A DNA stretch of 64,000 nucleotides from Allorhizobium undicola ORS 992 = ATCC 700741 (lineage in GTDB: Bacteria > Pseudomonadota > Alphaproteobacteria > Rhizobiales > Rhizobiaceae), in the NCBI RefSeq assembly GCF_000621665.1, contig NZ_KK211328.1, positions 1,288 to 65,287 of the forward strand, given 5' to 3'. Both the position numbers and the translations under genes were made by a program. The notes beneath the pieces are model-generated. The model saw nothing but the letters and a program-made list of their open reading frames with translations, did not search any database and was not told the origin of the DNA. Shown piece after piece: positions 53,243-62,434 of the stretch. The stretch's first letter is position 1; every line of letters begins with the position of its first letter.

Positions 53243-53604
53243 GGCCTGCCTCCGAACCGCTTCAGAAACGGTTTCGCGAGCGCATCCGGAATTGCGATAT
53301 CTTCGGCCCCGGCGAGGTCGTCGGTGAATGCTCTGGAGAGGGCCTCGGCCGCAGCGGTTTCCGTAGCCATCACCTCAAGAGCAGCGATCTGAACCTTGTA
53401 GGTGGCTTCCAGTTCCTTGGCAGCGTCAGCGTTGTCGTTGGCCGTCTTGATGGCCTGGTCACGCTGATCGGTCAGGGAGGATACCTGTATGCGCAACTGT
53501 TCGCGGTCGGAAAGGATCGACGTGTAGTGCCAGTAACCGAGGCCAACGGCGGCGAGGATCGCGAGGACGGCACCGATTTTGATGTAACTGATGTCGAACA
53601 TCAT
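53239..53604 (-). CDS. Inner-membrane spanin (Rz-like)
   Basis: 121 residues. One N-terminal membrane helix (IGAVLAILAAVGLGYWHY) followed by a periplasmic coiled coil (SLTDQRDQAIKTANDNADAA, AKELEATYKVQIAALE), the i-spanin plan. ATGATG at its start overlaps the holin-like stop. Confidence 0.78.
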   Translation of the reverse strand: MMFDISYIKIGAVLAILAAVGLGYWHYTSILSDREQLRIQVSSLTDQRDQAIKTANDNADAAKELEATYKVQIAALEVMATETAAAEALSRAFTDDLAGAEDIAIPDALAKPFLKRFGGRP

Positions 53605-53831
53605 GACACCTTTTTACGAATGTCGAGCAAGCCGGTTTTGATCCACTGCCGGAGATCGAGGTGACCAGTGCCGATGTAGAGGCCCAGGTGCGCCATGGCG
53701 ACAGCACCGACGGCATAGATGATCTCCGCGTCACGGCCGAGCAGCGCGAGCAGGTAAATGCCCGCCAGAGACCAGGCGACGATCTTTTTAGAATAGGAGC
53801 GGGATTTTTGAGAAAGGGCTGGCTTCGTCAT
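53601..53831 (-). CDS. Holin-like membrane protein
   Basis: 76 residues with two hydrophobic segments (VAWSLAGIYLLALLG and IYAVGAVAMAHLGLYIG) and charged ends. Size, topology and place between endolysin and spanins suggest a holin. No specific family recognised. Overlaps its neighbours by 4 bp. Confidence 0.65.
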   Translation of the reverse strand: MTKPALSQKSRSYSKKIVAWSLAGIYLLALLGRDAEIIYAVGAVAMAHLGLYIGTGHLDLRQWIKTGLLDIRKKVS

Positions 53832-54136
53832 GCGGCCTCCGACATTGCAATCTGTAAGCGCTGGGTTTGAACAATCTGAAAGACGGGGAAGATGCCCAAG
53901 GCCTCACAGATGCACAGCAGGCGAGAGACACCCAGCAAGGTGCCTGACCTCATTTCGCGGAGGTAGCACGCTCGGAAAGTCGAATACTTACGACGGATCA
54001 TGACGCTGATCTCAAGATTCGTGAGACCTGTCCTGTCGATATAGTCGAGGATCGTCTGCGTTAGCTGTTCCTGCAGCAGCAGCACCGAGCGTGGTCGGTA
54101 GGTTTCAGGGCTGACCGGTATGTGTTTTCCCATCAC
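53828..54136 (-). CDS. Small HTH-like phage protein inside the lysis cassette
   Basis: 102 residues with SVLLLQEQLTQTILDYIDRT and LTNLEISVMIRRKYSTFRAC, a Cro/XRE-like helix-turn-helix pattern. Four-bp overlaps on both sides couple it to the endolysin and holin-like genes. A DNA-binding protein in this position is unusual. Function unknown. Confidence 0.6.
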   Translation of the reverse strand: MMGKHIPVSPETYRPRSVLLLQEQLTQTILDYIDRTGLTNLEISVMIRRKYSTFRACYLREMRSGTLLGVSRLLCICEALGIFPVFQIVQTQRLQIAMSEAA

Positions 54137-54603
54137 GCCCCCTTCTTAAAAAGATAGGCATACTCAGGGATCGCGTCGTAGCAGGGGCACGTTTTCAGCC
54201 ATTCCTGCTGGGTGATCTTGCCGTCTCCGTCCTTATCCGGAGAGAAGTCGCGGTGACCGGCAATTTTTGTGATAGCCGGAAACTGTTTGACGAGATCGGC
54301 CGTCAGCTTGTGGAGCGACTTTTTCTGGGCGTCGGTCCGGGTATCTTTGGCGGTCTTTCCGTCCTTGGCCACGCCACCGACGTAGGAGATTCCAATTGAC
54401 CCGGTATTGTGACCGGCGACATGAGACCCGACTTTGTCGAGCGGTCTGCCTGTCGAGATCGTGCCGTCCAGCTGGATGATGTAGTGGTATCCGATATCAG
54501 ACCAGCCTAAAGCTTTGTGCCAGCCCCGAATCGTATCGACGGAATAGTCGCGGCCTTCAGGTGTCGCGGTGCAATGGTGAATGATTGTATCAATGGGCCG
54601 CAA
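54133..54603 (-). CDS. Endolysin: N-acetylmuramoyl-L-alanine amidase (Amidase_2)
   Basis: 156 residues. Zinc-ligand sites IIHHCTATPEG near the N-terminus and AGHRDFSP, with the third ligand Cys in KTCPCYD. Between them DKDGDGKITQQE is a textbook EF-hand calcium loop (DxDxDGxIxxxE), known from related phage amidases. There is no signal peptide, so release depends on the holin. First gene of the coupled lysis cassette. Confidence 0.88.
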   Translation of the reverse strand: MRPIDTIIHHCTATPEGRDYSVDTIRGWHKALGWSDIGYHYIIQLDGTISTGRPLDKVGSHVAGHNTGSIGISYVGGVAKDGKTAKDTRTDAQKKSLHKLTADLVKQFPAITKIAGHRDFSPDKDGDGKITQQEWLKTCPCYDAIPEYAYLFKKGA

Positions 54604-54681
54604 TGAATACCTCGAATGTAATACCGTTACATCCGATGATGAGTCGGTCGGCTGAAATTACGAAGCGAAATCTTGCAGGCC

Positions 54682-55014
54682 ATGGAAACGAAAAGACTTT
54701 ACGGTGATTTTGATCTAGACCTAAAGCGGGCGCTTTACGAAGCAGTCCTAAGAGGCGAAGATCACGTCTTTCGCGATCCCAAATTTCCGTATCAAGCGAC
54801 GCTCAAGAAGGATGGCGCGGGCTATCGGATCACCGTCGAGGATACTCGTAGACGGTGGTGGGGTCGCGTTGTGGACAAGAGGACCACGACGAAAAAGCCA
54901 GTGCCAGGCAGCAGTACCCAAGGCCCCGCTTACGAGGCCCTGGCGATGGTGCGGTATTGTATTGATGCTGAGCGCGGACTGCAGGCCCAGAACGACGCTT
55001 TGAAGAAGCGTTAG
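54682..55014 (+). CDS. Hypothetical phage gene opposite to the late genes (moron-like)
   Basis: 110 residues, charged (YGDFDLDLKRALYEAVLRGE, EDTRRRWWGRVVDKRTTTKK). A lone plus-strand gene between two minus-strand late genes, overlapping the stop of the A1-like gene by 4 bp. The ATG at 54682 has AGG upstream; a TTG at 54673 is an alternative. Position and orientation fit a moron expressed independently. Not recognised. Confidence 0.55.
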   Translation: METKRLYGDFDLDLKRALYEAVLRGEDHVFRDPKFPYQATLKKDGAGYRITVEDTRRRWWGRVVDKRTTTKKPVPGSSTQGPAYEALAMVRYCIDAERGLQAQNDALKKR

Positions 55015-56675
55015 GCTGCTTCAGAAACTTGATCGACCGCGACGAGCGGCCCTGCATCGACACGGCCATCCGGATGCTGGGTCATCAACACGACGTGTCC
55101 ATTGTGGTACTGAACGGCTAGAGCATGTGCTTTGCTCGTGTAGTCCGGGTCCCACTTTTCGTTCAGCTCGCCAGCGGTCCCTACGGTTACGACGCCTGCC
55201 ATGATGCTTGGGCTATGTGGGTGGCCCCCGACGATAGGATATCCGAGGGCACGATATTGTGCAGGGTTTCCCTGGCTACCGTTGAGCCCCTTATGGAAGT
55301 GGACGCCGTGTTCCACTCCATCAATCTTCAAAGACTGACCTCTCCAGATGTACCGGACGTCGGCCGACAGACCGCACTTGAGCATCGCTTCGTGTTCTAG
55401 GTATGCCAGTCTAAAATCTTCAGGGTCATCCTCAAGCATGAGATGCTTGGCCACCAGCATTTCGGCCCAGAACTTTGCGTTATCAGGTAGTGGATCACGG
55501 CGTTGGTCGCCTTCGAGCCACTCGATGAGCCTAGCTCCATGGTTGTCCTCTACCTTAAAGATTTTCGTCCACTCTCGGCAGCAGGAATTGAGGAAAGCTG
55601 CGGTGGCCTCAATCTCCTTGCGCACTGACCCGCGCTGGAGATGATGTTGCCTGGTCAGCTCGGTCGACGTGCGAGCGAATTTGGAGCGGTCGGTAAAATT
55701 GAGGATATCCTCGAACACCTGGATTTCGGGCTTAAGACGGTTGAGCAAACCATCGTTTCCGAAAAGTCCTTCTTTGACGCCAGCCGCCATGACATCGAAA
55801 TGCCCGTCTGGCCAGTGAGCGACCTTGATACGACAGTCTTCCCATATCGTGTCGCCGCCATTTGCAACATAGTAATTCTGATACTGGAATGACCCGTCAC
55901 TCGCTGCTTTGAGCTGATGGAAAAACGGCACCCCATCTGGGGCGACCTGGATGAATAGGGCCTGGCACTGGCTCCGGTCCCTGTCGGTATCGATGAGACT
56001 CACACTTCCCGTGGACCAAGCAAAATGTGCGCTGTCGCAAGCTAGTCGCGGAATCGACCTCATCGCGATGGACGGGTGGGAGACAATCACGTGCTTGCCA
56101 CCATGCGCCGTCATCAAGTGAGTGATCGGATCATCGACGAAAAGCGACTTGCCAGACTCCGAGATGATAAGGATGTCGTCGCCGAAGCGGATGTTGTCGA
56201 AGACAATGTGGTCTTTGATGAACTTTGGGAACTTATCGAACCGGTCCCGATCAACAGGCCGACCGATTGGTAGAAATAGCAAGCAGTAGGTACTGCAGAA
56301 CGCCCAGAGGTTAGAGACGAACTCTTCGTCAAATCCAGACGGCGAGATGTGAAACGCAACAACGCCATTGGCCTGACCGGGGTTGATGCGAAGGAAGATT
56401 TCTTGATTGGCCGACTTTGCGGTGTGCTCGATGGCGGGCGGCGTTTTCGGTTCGGAAGCGATCAGATGTGGAATTCCCTGGGACATTCCCAGCTCTTTAA
56501 GGACCTTGTTCGCCAGGAACTGTTTGCGGGCTCTCTTGACCCTGGCTATCCCCCAGCCTGGACGTTGGGAAAGGATTTCATGTACGCTTAGTCCTTCTTC
56601 AAATGACTGGGTCAGATTGGCGACATCGTACCGTAGTTGGCGTGATAGCTCTTCCGGCTTAGGTAATTTTGGCAT
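55011..56675 (-). CDS. Phage T5 A1-like protein with degenerate phosphoesterase domain
   Basis: 554 residues. An N-terminal HTH-like part (SVHEILSQRPGWGIARVKRA) is followed by a region resembling the T5 A1/DNA-transfer family (VSHPSIAMRSIPRLACDS, then HQLKAASDGSFQ). A C-terminal metallophosphoesterase-like half has DNHGARLIEWLEGD in place of the usual GNHD motif, then HFHKGLNGSQG, GHPHSPSIMAG and VGT. The GHxH end is intact, but the Asp of GNHD is Gly, so activity is doubtful. The family match is from memory. In T5, A1 is needed for the second step of DNA transfer; its role in a prophage late region is unknown. Confidence 0.6.
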   Translation of the reverse strand: MPKLPKPEELSRQLRYDVANLTQSFEEGLSVHEILSQRPGWGIARVKRARKQFLANKVLKELGMSQGIPHLIASEPKTPPAIEHTAKSANQEIFLRINPGQANGVVAFHISPSGFDEEFVSNLWAFCSTYCLLFLPIGRPVDRDRFDKFPKFIKDHIVFDNIRFGDDILIISESGKSLFVDDPITHLMTAHGGKHVIVSHPSIAMRSIPRLACDSAHFAWSTGSVSLIDTDRDRSQCQALFIQVAPDGVPFFHQLKAASDGSFQYQNYYVANGGDTIWEDCRIKVAHWPDGHFDVMAAGVKEGLFGNDGLLNRLKPEIQVFEDILNFTDRSKFARTSTELTRQHHLQRGSVRKEIEATAAFLNSCCREWTKIFKVEDNHGARLIEWLEGDQRRDPLPDNAKFWAEMLVAKHLMLEDDPEDFRLAYLEHEAMLKCGLSADVRYIWRGQSLKIDGVEHGVHFHKGLNGSQGNPAQYRALGYPIVGGHPHSPSIMAGVVTVGTAGELNEKWDPDYTSKAHALAVQYHNGHVVLMTQHPDGRVDAGPLVAVDQVSEAA

Positions 56676-56807
56676 GGGACACTTCCTTCAAAAACATGTG
56701 CTCTACTCGGCACTTAGAAGGAAATCGTTGTGTAATTTTCTGTCGGCCGCAAACAGAAATATTGATGAAGTCAACGTATAAAAGCCAAATGCGTTGACAC
56801 TTACAGT

Positions 56808-57098
56808 TCATAAGCCGATTTTTTCTTTTATGTATGGCCAAATAAAAACCATGACTCCGGTCCAAACTGCTGACCAAGCCGCAACAATTCCGCCGATAAA
56901 ACTCTTTCTACGTGCATCTGTGGCCTTGATCTGATGAACTTCTCGCTTCAGTTCGCTGATATCTGACCTGACCGCCGTGATGTCACCTTTCATCGTATTC
57001 TGATCTCTTAAAAAGGTGGTCAGGTCCGCACGCATGGCGCTGACGTCGCCTGTCAGGGTTAGGATGGATTGAAGAATACGATCATCGATGTCGGCCAC
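56808..57098 (-). CDS. Small phage membrane protein with coiled coil
   Basis: 96 residues from a GTG start. Coiled coil (residues ~15-60, with RSDISELKREVHQIKATDAR) followed by one C-terminal membrane helix (IVAAWSAVWTGVMVFIW). Could be a second holin or superinfection-type protein. Not recognised. It follows the tail genes with a 77-bp gap. Confidence 0.6.
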   Translation of the reverse strand: MADIDDRILQSILTLTGDVSAMRADLTTFLRDQNTMKGDITAVRSDISELKREVHQIKATDARRKSFIGGIVAAWSAVWTGVMVFIWPYIKEKIGL

Positions 57099-57175
57099 GG
57101 CAAAATCTCTTGACGGAATAAGGTCTTAGACCCAGCAGAATCCATTCCTGTGCAAGATTCCAGGGCGCGAGATCA

Positions 57176-57397
57176 TCATTCGGCAGGCGGCTCGTAATCG
57201 AGCGTTGTCTTGATGATCGTGTAGCTGACATCCGCAGCTTTCCCACCGATCACAAGCTCCTGCTCCCGGTCGTGCGTAGCGATCCGGATTGTAGATGTCC
57301 GCAACCGAGGGCGAGTGATCAGGTCACGCTTGGCCCGATCACGGCCTTCGCCCGCGATCCCTTTCAAAAGCTTGTTCAGGAGTAATTTATTGGTCAT
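57176..57397 (-). CDS. Hypothetical phage tail-region protein, 73 residues
   Basis: Basic N-terminus (LNKLLKGIAGEGRDRAKRDL) then beta-like segments (STIRIATHDREQELVIGGK). ATG overlaps the stop of the hub-like gene. Not recognised. Confidence 0.55.
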   Translation of the reverse strand: MTNKLLLNKLLKGIAGEGRDRAKRDLITRPRLRTSTIRIATHDREQELVIGGKAADVSYTIIKTTLDYEPPAE

Positions 57398-59277
57398 GGT
57401 CCTGGTATCTCCGGCTGTAAATCAACGCCTTTCGGCACAAAAATCGGCAGCGTGTGGACTGACAGACGCCGGGAAATCAGGTCTTCCTGGCGCAGTGGAT
57501 CGAAATAGACGCGGATGGCGGTCGGCATTGCGCTGATCGCGGCAACCGGATCATCACCGGCAGCTGCAGCCGCGAAACCGGCAAACTGCTGCTGCGGCTC
57601 CTCATTTTCAACGACGACGAAACGAGGGGTGGCACCGGCCAAAGCCCACGCCTTAACCGGCTCGTTGAGCCCGCCTGCTGACAGGTCGTAGTAGATGCCA
57701 GCCGTTGCCTGTTTTCCGGTGGTGCCTGATGGATGTTCACCGGCACCAGGCGCGAAAGCGACGTCGACGGACGCTTCCTGTTTGGCAGCAGTCATGTCCC
57801 ATTCCACTCCGGTCACGATGCCAATCACTTGACCGCCGGGCAGGCGCGGCGAAATGACGGTAATCCCGTCACCGCAGGAGATGCCACGGCCGATCCAGGC
57901 CTTCACCGTAACGCGGAGGCTGCCGCACATTGCCCGTTCCATGTAAATGCGGAGGAGCTGGCGCAGGCCGTGCCGAACAGCACGGGTGCCACGCGGCGTG
58001 TCGAAGAATTTTGCGGAAATTTCCGGGATGGCGGCCTTCTTCGGCACCAAATCCCAAACCTCGACCTGTTCATCGGTCTCCGGATCGGTCAGATAACGCC
58101 GAAAAGTCGGCGTCGCCGTGTGCGCGACAAGACAGACGTAGCATTTACCATTGGCCTGCCGACGATCACCGACTACGTAATCGATGGGCTCCAGGGTATC
58201 CGGGTCTTCGTAGAGCCATTCCTTGGTAGTGTTGTCGATGGTCAATGCCGACAGCGATATGGTGTCGATATGCTCGGTGCGGTCCGGCTGCATGATCGTC
58301 TGGATTCCCGACGACAGGTAAAGGTCCATGATTTCTTCACGCTCCTGGCTGTACTCGTAATGAGCGCGGGCCGACACGTTGACGATCATCGGCTGCATCG
58401 TCACCTTCTGACCAGTGGCTCCGAACGGATTTGGCGTCAGGCGGCCGAAATCATGCTCTAACATTGGAGTGATGCTGTTGACCTCAGCCTTAGCGATGGT
58501 CCAGCCGTCGGATGTCCCGATAGCATCACCGGCCTTAGGCATGCCGTCGGAAATTTCTTTCCAATGATAGGTCGCGATATCTCGGGATGCCAGGAATTCA
58601 CCTGAGCAGTCGCCACTCGCGCTCTGGGTCCACGATGCTTGCAAGCGAAGACGGCTGTTCTTTCGCGGTGGGCTGTCGAAATGCAGGTCCTCGCTGCCCA
58701 GCTCGGCGTCCTCGACGACATGACTAGTCGGGTTTTCGATCATACCAACACGGGTCAGCGCCAGGGTGACAGGGTCCCAGCGAAAATACTGCAGAGTACC
58801 CTTCAGGACGTCCGAAGGGTCGTCGCTCTCAGGGTTGAAGAAAACAGGGTCATAGACCTCAGCTGCCTCGCGGTCGGCTGCGGGCGCATCCGGATCGTAG
58901 TCGACCTCACCGGTCCTGTGAGTGGCAGCGTCGGCTTCGAGTACATCGTCCTCGTCCGGAGGGACACATACGATTTCACAAGAGACCTCGATCTTTGCCA
59001 GGGATGTCGGCATCGCCTCTATGCGACCACGGCCCAGGATGACGGGAGCCGGGTCAGATGGCAGCTGCTCCCAAACGACAAAGTAAGGATTATCGAGCCC
59101 GGCCAGCCAGGTAATGCCGGGGTTGCGGATCGTGATATCGAACACAGTGACGTAGACGTCGCCTTTGCGGACTTCTTTTCGGTTAATCCTGAGCAGCTGG
59201 AAGGGGCCGTTGACTGCGTGATCGGCGGCGACGAACGGCGCATCCCAGGCAAGTGGTACGACTCCGCGTCTGATCAT
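57394..59277 (-). CDS. Phage tail hub/tip-like protein
   Basis: 627 residues, the largest tail protein after the tape measure and directly downstream of it and one small tail gene, the usual place of the tail tip or hub. Beta-rich, no membrane segment. Segments such as VVWEQLPSDPAPVILGRGRI and AKFFDTPRGTRAVRHGLRQL are not diagnostic to me. Assigned by size and order only. Confidence 0.6.
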   Translation of the reverse strand: MIRRGVVPLAWDAPFVAADHAVNGPFQLLRINRKEVRKGDVYVTVFDITIRNPGITWLAGLDNPYFVVWEQLPSDPAPVILGRGRIEAMPTSLAKIEVSCEIVCVPPDEDDVLEADAATHRTGEVDYDPDAPAADREAAEVYDPVFFNPESDDPSDVLKGTLQYFRWDPVTLALTRVGMIENPTSHVVEDAELGSEDLHFDSPPRKNSRLRLQASWTQSASGDCSGEFLASRDIATYHWKEISDGMPKAGDAIGTSDGWTIAKAEVNSITPMLEHDFGRLTPNPFGATGQKVTMQPMIVNVSARAHYEYSQEREEIMDLYLSSGIQTIMQPDRTEHIDTISLSALTIDNTTKEWLYEDPDTLEPIDYVVGDRRQANGKCYVCLVAHTATPTFRRYLTDPETDEQVEVWDLVPKKAAIPEISAKFFDTPRGTRAVRHGLRQLLRIYMERAMCGSLRVTVKAWIGRGISCGDGITVISPRLPGGQVIGIVTGVEWDMTAAKQEASVDVAFAPGAGEHPSGTTGKQATAGIYYDLSAGGLNEPVKAWALAGATPRFVVVENEEPQQQFAGFAAAAAGDDPVAAISAMPTAIRVYFDPLRQEDLISRRLSVHTLPIFVPKGVDLQPEIPGP

Positions 59278-59807
59278 GATGGCTGCTCCATGAAAGTAAC
59301 AGACCAGTCAGCGCGGCCGGATTGTTCACCGCCCCTCATTCTCCAGGTAGCATTGCGGAGCTTCAGACGAGGGTAAAAAAATGCCCGGCCGTAATCAGGT
59401 GGCGGCGCTGACAAGGTCAACGTCCGTCCATCGACGGTGAAATCTAGATCGTCCCAGCCGGTGCCTTTAACCTCGACAGACCCCGGGACTGGAGGTCTGT
59501 TCAAAGTGATCACAGTCTGGCCCGGAAGGATTCCGTTCGTAAACTTGAAGAAGAGATCAATCTCAACGTCTGTGCGACCCCACATTTTGCAAAGTGCAGG
59601 GAACCGGTATTCACCTTCTCCCGAACTTAGAGAGACATTGTATCGCTCAAATTCTTCGTAAGCCCAGTTATCCCAGTAGCCGTTGACGTCCTGGCGCATG
59701 TCGATGGCACCATCAGCGGGTGACAGCTCGGCAGTCAGGTCCATGCCGCTCAGCCAGCCGAGGCCAAGAGCAGGAGCGCGGATTTTTGATGGTGTGTGAT
59801 CGTACAT
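59274..59807 (-). CDS. Phage minor tail protein (distal tail-like)
   Basis: 177 residues, beta-rich (VDGRTLTLSAPPPDYGRAFF). Lies between tape measure and hub-like gene, where distal tail or minor tail proteins sit. GAGGTAACCC precedes the ATG; the stop overlaps the next start. Family not recognised from sequence. Confidence 0.6.
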   Translation of the reverse strand: MYDHTPSKIRAPALGLGWLSGMDLTAELSPADGAIDMRQDVNGYWDNWAYEEFERYNVSLSSGEGEYRFPALCKMWGRTDVEIDLFFKFTNGILPGQTVITLNRPPVPGSVEVKGTGWDDLDFTVDGRTLTLSAPPPDYGRAFFYPRLKLRNATWRMRGGEQSGRADWSVTFMEQPS

Positions 59808-59810
59808 GGG

Positions 59811-62204
59811 TTACCTCTTCGCGCTGCCGTTTTCGCGGAGCAAATCGCTGAATGCCTTGTCGACGACGGCCTGAGCGCTCTGGCCATTCGGCCCAACGAG
59901 TTCGACGCGCACGGTTTCCTTCGGAGACTGAGCGCGAATTGCAGCATTCTCGGCATCAACACGGGCAGCCTCACGGGCTTCTCTGATCGCGTACGGGTTC
60001 GGAGCCATTGATCCGAACATTTGCGCATAGCGCTCTCCAGTCATCTCGGCTGTCTCGCGTGATGTCAGCTCGTTGGGATCATTGATCCCGAACATGCGCT
60101 TATGCATGATCCGGTAGTCAGTACCTTCCTGGGACTGATCCTCCATCAAAGCGTTGTGTCGCTTATTCCAAGAGATGTCGCTTTCGATCTTGACACGTTG
60201 CCCGACGAGATCAGTGATCTTGTCGCGTTGATCATTGATCGTATCTGCGCCATATCTACCGAGTGCATACGCGCCAATCGCCATTGCCGCGTAGGGACCC
60301 GCGCGCATTAGCATTGGTGCGGAGCGAGCCATTAAGCCACCTGTTGCAGCTGCAGCCGTGGTGCCCGCAGCTCCGGCTGCGCCAGCTGCACCAGCTGCTG
60401 CCGTAGTCGCGGCCCCAGCGGCAACAGCAGCTGCGCGCCACGCGATAAACTGACGAACAATAAACGCGATACCAGTGCCCAAGACGCCTAACACTGTCCC
60501 GAGTCCAGTAAGTGCGGACGTTAGTGATAGGATCACACCGGCAAGCAGAACGGTTTCACCGTCCAAGCCCGTCATCAGGTCAATTGCCTTGGCCAGAAAA
60601 TCATGGACGGGCTTACCAACGGCAACGACCATGTCCCATGCGTCTTTAAACCGGACCGCCAAATCTTTTGCAGCTTCGATGATCTCGACGATCTTCTGAC
60701 GCAGCTGGTTCATCCAGGCATAGTCTTTCGAGACGCCGCCGGTCATCACGTTCCAAGCCTCACGGCCCAGGTTCATCAGTTCCTTGAAACCGGCAACGAG
60801 CGTGTTCAGCCAAGGCCAATCGGTCTTCTCGCCATTCCAGACATGATTAATCTGTTTCCAGGTATTGAGGGCAAGACTGCGCACCCAGTGGAAGGCAGTA
60901 ACAACGTTGTCGAGCCACCCAACGCGGAACCCTTCGCGCTTACCATGCCACATATCGATGATGTCGTATATGAATGCGCGCACTTGGATGAAGGCAGTTT
61001 TCATTGTCTCGGCGATCCATTTGCGGTTCGCGACGATCCACTCGGTAAGCTGGCCTTGGCTCTCAATCAGCAACGGCAGAATCTGGCGAGCCAGTTCAAG
61101 GCGGACACCCTGGATGGCCATCATCATACGCTGCCAGGAATCGGAGTAGTCAGCACCCAGCTTCGTGTCGGTCGTCGTGACCGTGCCGCCGAGGCGCTCC
61201 ATCTCCTTGCGGTAATCTTCAATGCCCTGACGACCTTTCTCAAGGATTGTCACCATCTTCGCGCCCGCATCCTCTCCGAATAGCTTCATGGCAACGTCGA
61301 GTTTTTGGGCCGGATCGGTCATCTGCTGAAAAGCGTCAGAGACGGCATAGAAGCTCTCGATCCCTGGTTTCATCGCTTTGGAAATATCCAGTCCGAAACG
61401 CTGAAGGGTGAACATAGCTTCGCCGTGAGGGCCAAAACCTTTGACCATCTCGTCACGCTTGCGACGCAGTTCCTCCAGTTGCTGGAGTGCATTAATGCGG
61501 CCTCCAGGCGTGTAGATGCCGCCAGACGAATCATACCGGTCATTTTGGCCAGAAGCGGACGCTTCAAGCTCTGAGATTGCGGAGTTGATCCAGTCAAAGG
61601 ATTCCAGCTTTTGTTCTTGGAAGCTGGAGGCAAGCTCCATCATTCCGGTCCAGTCACCTTTGGCATTGAGCCTGTAAATATCGAGGATGGTGGACGCCTG
61701 CTTTTTAGACAGGTCTCTAGATTGTTTGTTGATCTCCGCCTGCACCAGACCGAATTCTCGGGTAATTTCGGAGATGGTCGGCAACACTTCATCGGCTTCG
61801 ATGCCCTCGCGTTCGAATGCAAAACGAAGGGTTGAGGTTTCCTCAGCTGACAAGCCCAGCCGTCGACTGTCCTTGCCAACCCGATTCATGAGTTCTGCAA
61901 TGGCTTTCGAGCTGGCAATCGCGGCTGTCGTCAGCCCCTTAATTTTAAGGGTGGCGAGGACAGCGTATCCGGCCAATCCCTTAAATGCGAGGTTAGCTGC
62001 ACGGGCGAAACCGGCCCATGAGAATCTGGCGATCTGCTGGAGACCACGGAGGATAGGCGCAAAGTACCGACGGGCGTTCGATGCCATGGTCACGACGGCT
62101 GCGCGAAAACCGTTGGCAACACGACGGAAAGACTGCACGGCAGAGGCGATGCCCGATACCGTGAACTGTGTCCCCACCTGGTGTGTGATAGTTCCTGCTG
62201 CCAA
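59811..62204 (-). CDS. Phage tail tape measure protein
   Basis: 797 residues, mostly helical, with a hydrophobic Ala/Gly stretch (residues ~600-680) typical of tape measure proteins. Early segment SAVQSFRRVANGFRAAV and a predicted coiled coil (LEELRRKRDEMVKG) also fit. Initiates at TTG (62204) 12 nt after the GT stop. Its length sets tail length, so a fairly short siphophage tail of the order of 120 nm would follow from ~0.15 nm per residue. That rule of thumb is approximate. Confidence 0.85.
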   Translation of the reverse strand: MAAGTITHQVGTQFTVSGIASAVQSFRRVANGFRAAVVTMASNARRYFAPILRGLQQIARFSWAGFARAANLAFKGLAGYAVLATLKIKGLTTAAIASSKAIAELMNRVGKDSRRLGLSAEETSTLRFAFEREGIEADEVLPTISEITREFGLVQAEINKQSRDLSKKQASTILDIYRLNAKGDWTGMMELASSFQEQKLESFDWINSAISELEASASGQNDRYDSSGGIYTPGGRINALQQLEELRRKRDEMVKGFGPHGEAMFTLQRFGLDISKAMKPGIESFYAVSDAFQQMTDPAQKLDVAMKLFGEDAGAKMVTILEKGRQGIEDYRKEMERLGGTVTTTDTKLGADYSDSWQRMMMAIQGVRLELARQILPLLIESQGQLTEWIVANRKWIAETMKTAFIQVRAFIYDIIDMWHGKREGFRVGWLDNVVTAFHWVRSLALNTWKQINHVWNGEKTDWPWLNTLVAGFKELMNLGREAWNVMTGGVSKDYAWMNQLRQKIVEIIEAAKDLAVRFKDAWDMVVAVGKPVHDFLAKAIDLMTGLDGETVLLAGVILSLTSALTGLGTVLGVLGTGIAFIVRQFIAWRAAAVAAGAATTAAAGAAGAAGAAGTTAAAATGGLMARSAPMLMRAGPYAAMAIGAYALGRYGADTINDQRDKITDLVGQRVKIESDISWNKRHNALMEDQSQEGTDYRIMHKRMFGINDPNELTSRETAEMTGERYAQMFGSMAPNPYAIREAREAARVDAENAAIRAQSPKETVRVELVGPNGQSAQAVVDKAFSDLLRENGSAKR

Positions 62205-62216
62205 TTCCGTTCACTC

Positions 62217-62417
62217 TCACATAAGTAGCTTCTTAAAGCTGTCGTTGCCCTCTGCTTCGTTGATCGCAGAAGCGTTCGCGCTGTAGGTGTCCTGCTTGAA
62301 ATCGCGACGGACCTCTTCCAAGGCTGCCAGTCTGATCCAAAGCTCCTGAGGGGTAAGATCGAACGACACTTGGCCGGTGATTGCTCGATGTCTCAGGTAT
62401 TGCCCCATCAGGACCAT
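62217..62417 (-). CDS. T part of the tail assembly chaperone (GT by -1 frameshift)
   Basis: 66 residues from the first ATG (MVLMGQYLRH), but the frame is open upstream and reads protein-like (AARRIYEKAKSYREAGFENL) back to 62507, inside the end of the G gene. It is the -1 frame of G. Most likely it is translated only as a G-T fusion of about 285 residues after slippage at 62507-62513. Internal initiation at 62417 is the alternative. Confidence 0.7.
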   Translation of the reverse strand: MVLMGQYLRHRAITGQVSFDLTPQELWIRLAALEEVRRDFKQDTYSANASAINEAEGNDSFKKLLM

Positions 62418-62434
62418 GTGACCGCCTCCGTTGA

